Assembly (NCBI GenBank): GCA_028554645.1
Contig: JAQOOI010000075.1
Span: 124,001 to 188,000 of the forward strand
Origin: Omphalotus guepiniiformis
Lineage: Eukaryota; Basidiomycota; Agaricomycetes; Agaricales; Omphalotaceae
DNA: 64,000 bases
Direction of reading: 5' to 3'
Notes under the pieces: generated by a model
The model's input: only the letters and a program-made list of their open reading frames with translations
The model's database searches: none
Told to the model about the DNA's origin: nothing
Translations under genes and position numbers: made by a program
Shown here: positions 10,412 to 19,457 of the stretch, one piece after another
Numbering within the stretch: the stretch's first letter is position 1
How the letters are laid out: the number at the start of each line of letters is the position of its first letter

Positions 10412-11336
10412 GAGCCCCCCCAGTCGAGGTGACTCTCTCCGTTTCCCAAACAGTAAGCGTCTCGATTACACCATCAAAGGTCTCATCATCTTCCGTGATA
10501 TAAGCGGACGGAGCGTAGTTCTCAATATTGAAGCCTGCCTTCAATGGATCATACGCGTTAAGTAACCCATTCAGGACTCGGCTAGACGCTTGCGGATGGA
10601 AGACGAGTTGGTGCGGATTGTTGATTTCGGAATCGGGAGTAGGATGAATCGGGTTGAGATGATCGCGGGTAGGATGAGTGATGAAGGACATGCCAGGAGC
10701 GAGTCGGTCCAGGGTTTCTTTCTGGTTTAATCCAAAGAAGGAACCCCAATTTACCTCAGACCGAAGACCCTTAGACAAACTGAGCCCCACCATATCGCGA
10801 ATCCAACGAACCCAATGAAGAAGGACGAAATGTAAAGAGCGGAACACCTCGTGAATACCCTCTTTCGTATTGGACAAAATTGAAAGGAGAGGATTGGTAT
10901 GATTAGGATTGGCGAAAGTGATGTGAGGGAATGAAGAAGGGGTGAAAATATCCTTGAAAACCTTCTGTGCCCATTCAAAATGAATCACATCCTTTGGTAT
11001 ACTAGCCGGGAAGGTCACTCGTCGACCCGGATGATCCACACCGTTAGCGGCAGACAAGACAAGCTGTCCGATGGTATTATAGATCTGCCACATCCTAGTA
11101 GCTTCATCCGCTGCAATGTAAAAGAACTTTTCGCCGCTGGGAAGAGTGAAGTCGTCTATGTTCTTGTCGTTAACTGGTTCGGTCAGGAACGAGGCACCCA
11201 GCAGAGACTGAAGAATCCCTCGAATAGCGGCATCAGGATATGCTTCATTAAGAATCGAAATAGGGTCGGATTGGTTACAATGGAGAAGCTGGAGGGTCTC
11301 ATTACAAGCAGCGGGCGGGTTAAGAGCTTGAGACAT
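10407..11336 (-). CDS. extra retrotransposon ORF of unknown function (309 aa)
   Basis: An uninterrupted frame in element sense, 237 bp after the Gag-Pol stop, occupying the position where envelope or accessory ORFs lie in some LTR elements. ATG at 11334-11336; TGA at 10407-10409, inside the LTR, so the coding sequence covers the whole polypurine-tract region. I recognise no family. It has no signal peptide, no clear transmembrane helix and no Cys cluster, so it does not look like an envelope protein. The composition is that of a soluble globular protein rich in Phe, Trp and His, with a hydrophobic helix SLHFVLLHWVRWIRDMVGL around residue 165. It may be a captured host gene or a lineage-specific accessory protein. 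Its preserved frame suggests selection or very recent amplification. Confidence 0.75.
   Translation of the reverse strand: MSQALNPPAACNETLQLLHCNQSDPISILNEAYPDAAIRGILQSLLGASFLTEPVNDKNIDDFTLPSGEKFFYIAADEATRMWQIYNTIGQLVLSAANGVDHPGRRVTFPASIPKDVIHFEWAQKVFKDIFTPSSFPHITFANPNHTNPLLSILSNTKEGIHEVFRSLHFVLLHWVRWIRDMVGLSLSKGLRSEVNWGSFFGLNQKETLDRLAPGMSFITHPTRDHLNPIHPTPDSEINNPHQLVFHPQASSRVLNGLLNAYDPLKAGFNIENYAPSAYITEDDETFDGVIETLTVWETERVTSTGGAL
10412..10432 (-). promoter_or_regulatory. putative polypurine tract
   Basis: Directly next to the 3' LTR. Read on the minus strand it is a G-run (ACTGGGGGGGCTC) ending at the LTR boundary, as expected for the plus-strand primer. It lies within the coding sequence of the extra ORF. 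Confidence 0.6.
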
Positions 11337-11573
11337 TGAGAGCGATTAGAATAAGAGTGCTTTAGAAGAGAGGTGAAGACTCGAAAGAGTTAAACGAAGA
11401 ATACGAGCTGAGCTGTTGATTTTCCATCCTGTCGCTGGCTAGGCTTATAACATATGGCAAAGGTCTTTGTCTTGAATACTGGGGGTAAAAAAAATCATAA
11501 GTGAGAAACTTACCCCTCTATAATAGCACGTCGTGGCTTGCCTGCAGGTGGCGTTGTGGCGCAAGGTCCTACA

Positions 11574-14500
11574 TCACTTCACAGAAGTCTGTCGGCGGAC
11601 CCAATCGTCCAGTATTATCGGAGCATTGCGCAGTTGCTGACGAGTTTTCCATTCATCTTCACTTGGATCCATGCCCTTCCAACGGACCTTGAATTCCTGG
11701 ACTCGCCGCTTCTTCACCTTTCTCCATCGTTCTCCTACGATTCGATCTATTTCGGTTTCGGGTAAAGCCTCAAAATCCTCCCGATTCAGACTCTTTTGAG
11801 GACGTGTTCCTAATTCTGAGGGTGACGAATGGTATGTCTCTAAATGTGCAATATTGATTATTGGATGAATGCCATACGAAGCAGGGAGACGCAGTTGGTA
11901 AGTTACAGGAGACAGTTTGCGTATGATCTCGAATGGGCCATCATACTTCATTAACAGTTTCTTTCCTCTTCCACGCTCCTCTCGAAGTAAATTGAGTGAA
12001 TGAGGGTTTAAAACTACTAAATCACCTTCCTGGAATTCCCTAATTAATCTCCCTTTGTTGTATGCACGACGCTGGTATTCTTGAGCCAGGAAGAGCGCTT
12101 CTTTAGCACGCGTACGATCAGCTTCGAAATGCTCAACCATCAGCTGGGCTTCCTCATGTCGGACTTCGTCATTGTGTAGTTCTCCCCCGTCTGTGGATGG
12201 TCGTGGAATAAAGGAAGATGGAGCCATAATTGTGGATTCTGTCATTGGCATAAACCCATAGAGTAACTGAGCAGGTGCGAACCCTGTGGAGGCATGAGGA
12301 GTAGTATTGTAAGATAAAGCCAATCCATCCAGCTTAGAGGCCCAGTCTGTCCGTGAAGGCCCAACAAAGGCTCGAAGGGTGATCTCAATGGTCTGATTGA
12401 GGTTTTCTGTCTGACCGTCAGCTTGCGGGTGATAGGCGGTAGTCAACGCTCGATGCATACCCATGAGTCGGCAAATTTCCGCCCAGAAATCGTGTCGCCA
12501 ACGTGTATCACGATCGGTAATAACTTGACGAGGGATGCCGTATTTAGATATAATGTGCTTGAAAAAGAGAGCTGCAGTTTCAGTTTCAGTGATATTCGTA
12601 GTGCACGGGATAGTTATCATGAATTTTGTAAGCTTATCTACAATGACAAGAACATTGTCAAAACCCTCCATGGTGCTCGGAAGTTCTGGTATGAAATCCA
12701 TGCTGATGACCTCAAAGGGTCGCTGAGGGATGGGAATAGGTTGTAACAATCCTACTGGCGCATGACGGCGGGGCTTAGATTTTTGACAAATATCGCATGT
12801 ACTGACATATGTCTTGAGATCCCGCGACATTCGAGGCCAGTAATATGAAGTAGCCAGCCTGTTATAGCAACGATGATATCCCCCATGTGCAGATTCTGTT
12901 AAAGAGTTGTGAATTTCTCCCATGATCATGACACGTAATGATTTCGGAACGCATAAACGATTGTTTCCGTGCCAATCTTCAAAATACAGTAGACCATCAT
13001 CAGATAAAAAGTATTGACGTGTTGGTGAATTTACAACGTCAATACTGCTTCGAAGATGCTTGATGATTTCTGCAAAGAAAGGATCCTGAGTATATCCAGC
13101 CACCCATTTAGCGAGTTCTTCCTGAGCAAAACCTATCAGCAGATTGTAGGCAGTCGATGTGGAGTAGGAACGTAGCGGGTACATGAGAAGATCCTCCTCA
13201 TTGTTCTGAAACGTGATGGCTGTCTTGTCAGAAAGCGAAAGATCATTCCCGGCCTCCGATTGGCAGCAACGGGAAGCCACCGTAAGCAATTTTTTCTCAA
13301 ACTTTTCTCCGAGTTCCGCATACATGTTCCGAAGAGGGTCTTCGTCCGAGGGCGGAATTGATATCAGATGGGTTATGTCAGGGCTATCGTGAGGTGGTAC
13401 ACGGCGACGGAGGCGAGAGATAGGGTCGACGTTCGAATGAACCTTGCCAGCCCGATGGACAATCCGAAGTTTAGGGTATGCAGAGAATATCGTGCCCCAT
13501 GTGAGGAGGCGGCGGTTTACATTCTGAAAGGTTGTGCTCCAAGTCAACGCGGCATGGTCTGTAATGGCAATAACATCTTCTCCCTCAATTAAGGGCTGAA
13601 ATTTTATGAGTGCTTCTTTCAGCGCAAGGGCCTCCCGCTCCGTCGCAGAATAATTTCGTTCAGCTGACTTGAGGACTCGTGACCAGTAGCAAATGACCCG
13701 TTCGACGTACACCCTAGTGTCCTCGAAATTTGGGGCCCATGCTTGCGTGGAAGGTACGTCGTCAATCTCCTTAGAAGCATGCGTGACTAGACTTGGCACT
13801 GGTGCTCCGTCGCTATGAGCCCGAAGCAGCCGATCATATACTTTGGTTCCTTTCAAATCTCGGATAGATACAGATTGAACTTGTTGCAGAATTCCGGCTA
13901 GTCCGTAATCGCAGGCGTCGGTGTACAGCCTGTAAGGAGAGCCCGGCTTAGCGTAACCTCGTACAGGTGCATTAGTTAAGACTTGCTTACACAGTTCAAA
14001 TGCCTCAGCATGCAAAGTCTCCCATCTCCAAGCTGTTCCTTTCTTGAGCAGCTGAAATAAAGGGTATGCTATCCATGCATAAAACGGGACATATGCGGAG
14101 AAGTATACCATCATGCCCAGAAAGGTTTGTAACTCGTGAGCGTTCCGAGGTTCGGCTAAGTCAAGAATGGCATCGATTTTCTCCTTGTGGGTGGACAATC
14201 CCAACCGTGAAACCTTCTGGCCTAGCAGCAATAACGAAGGGTATGCAAAGTGGCATTTGCCCGGCGCCAGAGTGATGTTAGCCGCGCCAACCGCTTGAAG
14301 TACTTGATCCAAGTGACGAAGGTGATCTTCGAAGGTGAGCGAAAATATCACGATATCATCGATATAGACCAGAGCAAAAATCCAGAGGAATGGAGCAAGC
14401 ACACCTTGCATGACCCGCTGAAAGACGCTGGGACCGTTACGATAACCAAAAGGCATCCTTCGGAATTGAAAAAGCCCCCGATGGCAGCGAAAAGCAAGCT

Positions 14501-17500
14501 TCTGAGCTGCATCGTCAGTCATGGTAAGTTGCGTAAATCCTGCTAAAGCATCTAGAGTACTTAGCCATTGAGAACCCGTGAGAGCTTGTAGAATATCCTC
14601 CTGTCGTGGTAATGGAAATTCATCAGGTATGACCATAGAGTTAAGTCGGCGAAGATCAATCACCATGCGAGCCTTGTGGTTCCGATAAACAATGAAAACC
14701 GGTGCGCCCCAAGGGCTGTGTGAGGGTTCAATGACACCAAGACTCAACCACGAGTCGATTTGCTTGTCCATGACTTCCCTATTCGCAGGCGATGCTGGAA
14801 AAGGTGGTAATGAGACAGGCTGCGAATTCGGTTTCATGAGAATGTCAACCTTACCATCATAATTTCCCAGCCGGCCATCTAGCCCGAATGCCCGCTGATT
14901 CCGCTTTATGACTTCCTCTAGCCCTGAACGTTGTTCAGCTGACAATCCTGGCGCAATATGCACCTCCTCCAGAAGACGATTATGGCAGACCTCCTCAACG
15001 TGCACTTCAGCAGTCTTTGGGCCTCCCTCCAATGGTTCAGACGCAGTTGGATCATCCGCCTCGTATTCATTGCGTTGTGCTTTCGACGTGATGGATGCCT
15101 CACTACGAACTGCAGCCGTAGTTCCGGAAGAAGTCGATTTAGAATGAATGAGGTGTCGTAAGAAGAGGGCCTGTTGCTCTGCTCGACCTCGCTCGGCTAC
15201 TGTCAAGTTATGTTGTCGGTCTAGCCAGGTGTCGGGATTGTGAGTTTTCCCTAGTGATTCTCCCTCCGCGACGACAATTGGAGCTTTGGAAAAGTTAGAA
15301 ACCACGAGGTATGGGCGACTACGGTCAATAAGAGAATCAGCGGACCCGTAAATGTCATCAGGGTTACTGTTGAATCGCATGCAACGTTCGACGAAAAGAT
15401 GATTGGTTTGAGGTGGAAATAACGCTCGTACTTCTATCTTCTTGGAGCTCTCGGGTGGAATTATACTTCGTTTTGTAGCATAGACCTCATTTTGTCCTAG
15501 TTTAACACGATTTCTCTTCCTCAACTTTTGAAGCTTTCGATGCTGGGCATGGCGCGGGAGTCGATGATATTTCTGTTTATTAACACGTATTTTGAATACA
15601 TGACCGTGTTCGTCCAACGGCTCAGGAGATATTGAACTTCTAACCTCCAGTTCCCGACCAGTATTACCGAACTGAAGATAGTTCCGTCCATCACGTCGAA
15701 TGATGGAGAATGAATACTGATCTTGAAAATCGTTACCTAGTATGAATGGGGTGGTCATACCAGTGACGACGTATGCTTCCACCGCAATCTTAACTGGTCC
15801 TTGAGAAGTGTGAAAATATAAGTCCAAATTTACAAAACCAGAAATGGAAGAAGAACCTGTTACCTGTACCAGATTTACTCGTTGACCCTGTTTTATCTTA
15901 GGCTTGCTTGATAGTTTTGCCAGCGCACTCTCGGCTATGAGGGTGATGTCCGATCCCGAGTCGATAATCACCTTAAGTTCATCTGTTAGATTGTTAATAG
16001 TAGCGGTAGCCTCAGTGGCATGCGAACCTAAGAACGAGCACCCAGGCGGACGCTCCATTAACTTCTTCATCTCTATCAGATTGTGCGTTGAACTAAAAGT
16101 TTGAAAGCTAGGGATCTGAGGAGAAAGGGATTGAACTTCTCGAGCCAAACGTCTTCGACTTCGACGATTGAGCGGCGGTTTAGCTGTATATGCCCGGCAC
16201 GCAGATGCCTCTCTTACTGGTGAGCCTATCTCTTGTATATCATGTTCTTGGAACTTCCCCTCCGGTGCTAAGTGCTGCGATAAGAAAGACTTAGTTTCGG
16301 TAGACCGGAGGGGCTGCTCAAAATCCTGCCCCTCGTAAAGACTCTCGTACAATTCTTCGTACTCATCCTGTGCCAATAAATCGTTAGTCGCAGTCTCGCA
16401 TAGTCTAGCTCGAGCGGTCTTCTTACCAGAATGTCTGCACTCATTATCCCAGTGTTGATCACTTCCACAATGACGACATGGTCGCGCTCCTTTAGATGCT
16501 GGCGTCCCTCTTGTCGAAACATTAGAGTCGTCTCGCGGGAACGGCGGCTCAGGGAGGTCGCTTCGTGATCCAACCAGAAAGGCCCGTCCAGGAGCGTAGG
16601 TGGATCGATTTACACGTTCACGTTCATCTCGATATCCTCCAAACCGAGGGCGTTCCAAATCCAACAAAGTATCTTCGTGGAACTTGATAGCTGATTGAAA
16701 CTCCAAGGCCGTGTGATAGTTCTGGGTGGTCAGAATGGTAGCCCAGGATGAAGGAGCTCCCTCCATGACTTCGGATATGAGTTCTGAATCATCGAGGTCA
16801 TAGACGGTGGTAAGGAGATCAACCTTCCGGATGTAGTACTCACTAGGGGTTTCTTTAGTATGCCCAGCTTCCCTGTATCCTGCTCGGTTAGCTTTTCGTC
16901 GCATCGTCTCGGTCCATCGACGATTCATATAGTATCCTGAAATCGTTTCCCTTAATAGTTTCCAATCAGTTTCTACCTCTTCACGATGTTTCCGAGGTAA
17001 AGAATAATACCATACCTCTGCAGACCCTTCCAGACGTCGTGGAACAATACTTCCCAGCTGCTTTCGCACTTCAACGCCATACTTTGCAATGTCGTTGATC
17101 TTATTGATCCATCGTACGATGATGTTGGTGTCCCCATCCCATGTCGGCACATTATCCAGTTTTAGCTTTAAGTCAAACTTGAATTGCGCTGGAGAATTCG
17201 TGTTTCGCCCACTAGTCGATCCCCGTGGTGCGGTAGGAGGGTTATTCCGTGGTGGTCCAGTTCTCCTGGGGCGGCGTCCGCCATTGGGGTCATCATCACT
17301 TGAATCATCTCCAGGGTCTCCGCCAGGAGCAGGTGCTCCACCCCCTCTTCTTGGTAACGTGTCGTCATCCTCTTCGTTACCAGTGTCCTCTTCGTATAGC
17401 GATTCGTATACTCGAGTTGATGAAGTGGGGAGCTTGGAGCCTAACGGAGCTTGCCTTGAATACGAAGTTTGCCCTCGTGCGTTACCGAACGGCATACTTG

Positions 17501-18287
17501 CTCGACGGTTGGCTCGAACGCCCGCGGAAATCGAGTATTCTGGACCGAAAGATCGATTTGGTTCGGGAGGGGTGAGGTCCGGCTCTTTAGGGTTGAGCGG
17601 GGTTGTGTGCATGTTACCGAACTCCTTCTCGAGCTCGTCGTACAACCGAGGTCGGCCTGTAAGGAAGTCGTGGATATCGGCGAGACGTGTTAGATAGTGT
17701 TCGACTTGAGCTCGATAAGCTATAGTAGTGATTTCAAAGTCATTTTCATCAAGAAAGTCGACGCCAAGACTTCCAGCTGCCGTAGGCCAGATCGGAAAGT
17801 CGGGGAGTTGCTGTCCAAAGAGCTGAAAGGAGTTCTTAGCCTCCGTACCTGCCTTCTGTAAAGCGTAGCTTAAGGATGCAAAAATTCGAGAATCGAGTGA
17901 GTAAACGTACGTTCGCTCGTTTCTTCCTTCAGATTCGACTTCCCCCCTAAAGAAGACGGTTAAAAGTTCCTCCAAGAGACGAAAGATTCGCGGAAAGATG
18001 TTGTGATATAGGTGCCGTTTCGCAAATTCCATTTCTGTTAGAGTTGGGAGGTTGTAACGAGCCACCGCATATTCGAGAGCCTGTAGTCTTCTATCCTTCA
18101 AAGTCTCATTTCCATTTTGCTTATAGAATGGTCGAAGGGTCGGGATTACTGAACAAATGGTTGCCCTGGTGCTGGTAGGAACTCGTTCATGCTGCCTATT
18201 CTCCAGGATGGGGTGTAATGGTGGAAAAGTGAAGGTTTGATCAGGGGACTCCCTAGAAGTAGCTCCTGACGTTGTTTCTTCGTTCAT
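11574..18287 (-). CDS. Gag-Pol polyprotein of Ty3/Gypsy chromovirus (2237 aa)
   Basis: One continuous frame with no Gag/Pol frameshift or stop. Approximate residues: an N-terminal region of about 330 residues with acidic and Pro/Gly-rich linkers; Gag-like domain from about 370; zinc knuckle CRHC-x4-H-x4-C near 603; aspartic protease DSGSD near 773; reverse transcriptase with YIDD near 1307; RNase H TDACDYG near 1457; integrase zinc-binding H..H..C..C near 1798-1830; integrase core with MDFIPEL near 1864, TDRDTRW near 1929 and QTENLNQ near 1960; C-terminal chromodomain (RVQEFKVRWKGMDPSEDEW) near 2190-2220. All catalytic signatures look intact. The chromodomain would target integration to modified chromatin. 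Produced as one precursor and cut by its own protease, as known for the family. Confidence 0.95.
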   Translation of the reverse strand: MNEETTSGATSRESPDQTFTFPPLHPILENRQHERVPTSTRATICSVIPTLRPFYKQNGNETLKDRRLQALEYAVARYNLPTLTEMEFAKRHLYHNIFPRIFRLLEELLTVFFRGEVESEGRNERTYVYSLDSRIFASLSYALQKAGTEAKNSFQLFGQQLPDFPIWPTAAGSLGVDFLDENDFEITTIAYRAQVEHYLTRLADIHDFLTGRPRLYDELEKEFGNMHTTPLNPKEPDLTPPEPNRSFGPEYSISAGVRANRRASMPFGNARGQTSYSRQAPLGSKLPTSSTRVYESLYEEDTGNEEDDDTLPRRGGGAPAPGGDPGDDSSDDDPNGGRRPRRTGPPRNNPPTAPRGSTSGRNTNSPAQFKFDLKLKLDNVPTWDGDTNIIVRWINKINDIAKYGVEVRKQLGSIVPRRLEGSAEVWYYSLPRKHREEVETDWKLLRETISGYYMNRRWTETMRRKANRAGYREAGHTKETPSEYYIRKVDLLTTVYDLDDSELISEVMEGAPSSWATILTTQNYHTALEFQSAIKFHEDTLLDLERPRFGGYRDERERVNRSTYAPGRAFLVGSRSDLPEPPFPRDDSNVSTRGTPASKGARPCRHCGSDQHWDNECRHSGKKTARARLCETATNDLLAQDEYEELYESLYEGQDFEQPLRSTETKSFLSQHLAPEGKFQEHDIQEIGSPVREASACRAYTAKPPLNRRSRRRLAREVQSLSPQIPSFQTFSSTHNLIEMKKLMERPPGCSFLGSHATEATATINNLTDELKVIIDSGSDITLIAESALAKLSSKPKIKQGQRVNLVQVTGSSSISGFVNLDLYFHTSQGPVKIAVEAYVVTGMTTPFILGNDFQDQYSFSIIRRDGRNYLQFGNTGRELEVRSSISPEPLDEHGHVFKIRVNKQKYHRLPRHAQHRKLQKLRKRNRVKLGQNEVYATKRSIIPPESSKKIEVRALFPPQTNHLFVERCMRFNSNPDDIYGSADSLIDRSRPYLVVSNFSKAPIVVAEGESLGKTHNPDTWLDRQHNLTVAERGRAEQQALFLRHLIHSKSTSSGTTAAVRSEASITSKAQRNEYEADDPTASEPLEGGPKTAEVHVEEVCHNRLLEEVHIAPGLSAEQRSGLEEVIKRNQRAFGLDGRLGNYDGKVDILMKPNSQPVSLPPFPASPANREVMDKQIDSWLSLGVIEPSHSPWGAPVFIVYRNHKARMVIDLRRLNSMVIPDEFPLPRQEDILQALTGSQWLSTLDALAGFTQLTMTDDAAQKLAFRCHRGLFQFRRMPFGYRNGPSVFQRVMQGVLAPFLWIFALVYIDDIVIFSLTFEDHLRHLDQVLQAVGAANITLAPGKCHFAYPSLLLLGQKVSRLGLSTHKEKIDAILDLAEPRNAHELQTFLGMMVYFSAYVPFYAWIAYPLFQLLKKGTAWRWETLHAEAFELCKQVLTNAPVRGYAKPGSPYRLYTDACDYGLAGILQQVQSVSIRDLKGTKVYDRLLRAHSDGAPVPSLVTHASKEIDDVPSTQAWAPNFEDTRVYVERVICYWSRVLKSAERNYSATEREALALKEALIKFQPLIEGEDVIAITDHAALTWSTTFQNVNRRLLTWGTIFSAYPKLRIVHRAGKVHSNVDPISRLRRRVPPHDSPDITHLISIPPSDEDPLRNMYAELGEKFEKKLLTVASRCCQSEAGNDLSLSDKTAITFQNNEEDLLMYPLRSYSTSTAYNLLIGFAQEELAKWVAGYTQDPFFAEIIKHLRSSIDVVNSPTRQYFLSDDGLLYFEDWHGNNRLCVPKSLRVMIMGEIHNSLTESAHGGYHRCYNRLATSYYWPRMSRDLKTYVSTCDICQKSKPRRHAPVGLLQPIPIPQRPFEVISMDFIPELPSTMEGFDNVLVIVDKLTKFMITIPCTTNITETETAALFFKHIISKYGIPRQVITDRDTRWRHDFWAEICRLMGMHRALTTAYHPQADGQTENLNQTIEITLRAFVGPSRTDWASKLDGLALSYNTTPHASTGFAPAQLLYGFMPMTESTIMAPSSFIPRPSTDGGELHNDEVRHEEAQLMVEHFEADRTRAKEALFLAQEYQRRAYNKGRLIREFQEGDLVVLNPHSLNLLREERGRGKKLLMKYDGPFEIIRKLSPVTYQLRLPASYGIHPIINIAHLETYHSSPSELGTRPQKSLNREDFEALPETEIDRIVGERWRKVKKRRVQEFKVRWKGMDPSEDEWKTRQQLRNAPIILDDWVRRQTSVK

Positions 18288-18420
18288 TTAGAAAAATCCG
18301 ATTAACGTGTAGTAGAAAAAAAAAAAAAAAAAACGAATAGTATTGAAGATGATGGTAGCAATCAGAGTGGTCGAGTGACGCGTGCGTTTATGTAAGTCAA
18401 GTTCCCAGTGTGTCCACCAG
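18288..18420 (-). promoter_or_regulatory. 5' leader of the chromovirus with putative primer-binding site
   Basis: Lies between the 5' LTR (18421-18821) and the Gag-Pol ATG. Directly after the LTR the minus strand reads CTGGTGGACACACTGGGAAC; the TGG start one base in is typical of a tRNA primer-binding site, but I could not assign the tRNA. A homopolymer of 18 A (18316-18333 on plus) lies just upstream of the start codon. Confidence 0.5.
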
Positions 18421-18821
18421 TGTGAAGGACCTGCGTGTCCCAGGGTTCGGAACTCGACTCAGGGAGTAACAGGGAGTAACGCGTTTAGTGATGAATAAAG
18501 AAACTCCGTACAAACGAGCTTTCGCGTCTACTTGTTAGGAGTTTTGTAAGATGTAATGTGAGCTTCCGCGTCTACAATAATCTTACGATGTTTCACACAG
18601 TAAAGTGGTGCAAGTTGAGTATTAGAATTCGATGATCTCACTAGACCTTTACAGCTTGTATATATACGTAGAGAGTGAATGTTCCGGTACCGAGGAACAG
18701 TCATTACAAGTAATATAATAAAGAGTTGAAAAGGGAACGAAAGAAAAAGAAATGAAAAGAATATTCTAGTTTATTCTGCGAGAGATACACCGAGACTACT
18801 ATGACTCATATATCCATCACA
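18421..18821 (-). repeat. 5' LTR of the chromovirus
   Basis: 401 bp, apparently identical to 10011-10411, with the same TATATATAC box. In minus orientation it is the promoter-bearing 5' LTR. Followed on its outer side by TCTAC, the second half of the target-site duplication. Confidence 0.95.
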
Positions 18822-18884
18822 TCTACCTATTCACGCGAGAGACGCGTGCTGGTGGCAGCTTAGACGCGTGCAAACTTTTCCGTC

Positions 18885-19457
18885 ATGTCTTCCTCTGAAC
18901 TACAGTGAGCCGATGGTCTTACAATTTTTACACGCGCATATAACTTCATTTACTCTTTCTATAGAACAACTGTGGGACCCTCAAAGCCTGCTCGTCGTGC
19001 GCCCAGAGTCGAACGACTTCTACTTGGTGGATTCATCATCACCGCCGAAGAAGGTATCAAATGGGCTAATCGGCTACGAGCCTCTCAGCCTGGAAAGAGG
19101 CCCATTGAACTCTGTGGACGCGACGAGGGACGACTGCTTATTACTCTGGATCAAAGAGTCAAGGAGCTTGGTGGCATCGAAGTTGATCTTTATGGCGAAA
19201 GAGATCCTGAACCGGACGAGTGCTATGACTATCTTATTATTGTTACGCAGTACAGCGCTGGACGATTCAAGTGCGTGAAGGGAAAACCTCAGATGGAGCC
19301 CAGTCAGAAGCTGGTACCGGGAGAATTTGAGGAGTATGCAAAGGAGCTTTTGAAGCAGGAAGGTATGTCTGCCCCTTCATATCGATGGTACATGATGTTT
19401 ACAGTGCGTGATGATGTAGGTATCACACATTCAGAGTTCGAGACGATTTTTGGTTGA
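18885..19457 (+). CDS. hypothetical protein, about 156-170 aa
   Basis: Exon 1 is 18885-18904, then a 60-bp intron (GTGAGC..TATAG), then exon 2 from 18965. A second possible intron (19363-19404, GTATGT..ACAG, 42 bp) keeps the frame whether or not it is removed, giving 156 or 170 residues. The N-terminus is MSSSELQTTVGPSKPARRAPR. The body is well formed (TAEEGIKWANRLR, GRDEGRLLITLDQRVKELGG, DECYDYLIIVTQY). No family is recognised. It has no signal peptide or membrane segment, so it is probably cytosolic. It starts 59 bp right of the retrotransposon's target duplication, so its promoter may have been displaced or replaced by the insertion. Confidence 0.6.

Larger units (their letters stand above)
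10006..18826 (-). mobile_element. Ty3/Gypsy chromovirus, apparently intact, with target-site duplication
   Basis: The element proper spans 10011-18821 in minus orientation. Two 401-bp LTRs beginning TG and ending CA appear identical by eye. They are flanked by the 5-bp duplication TCTAC (10006-10010 and 18822-18826). The single long frame carries Gag, zinc knuckle, protease, reverse transcriptase, RNase H, integrase and chromodomain in the Ty3/Gypsy order. A second ORF lies between pol and the 3' LTR. Matching LTRs and open frames indicate recent insertion and possible activity. It landed in the spacer right of DUF7918-like copy C, without breaking a coding exon that I can identify. Confidence 0.95.

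Noticed and set aside
17089..17697. 202-codon plus-strand frame inside the Gag region
   Set aside because: Antisense of the Gly/Pro/acidic linker in Gag-Pol; no independent start context or domain.
18421..18821. LTR read as a possible CRISPR-like or tRNA-containing repeat
   Set aside because: The 401-bp pair with TG..CA ends and target duplication is fully explained as LTRs.
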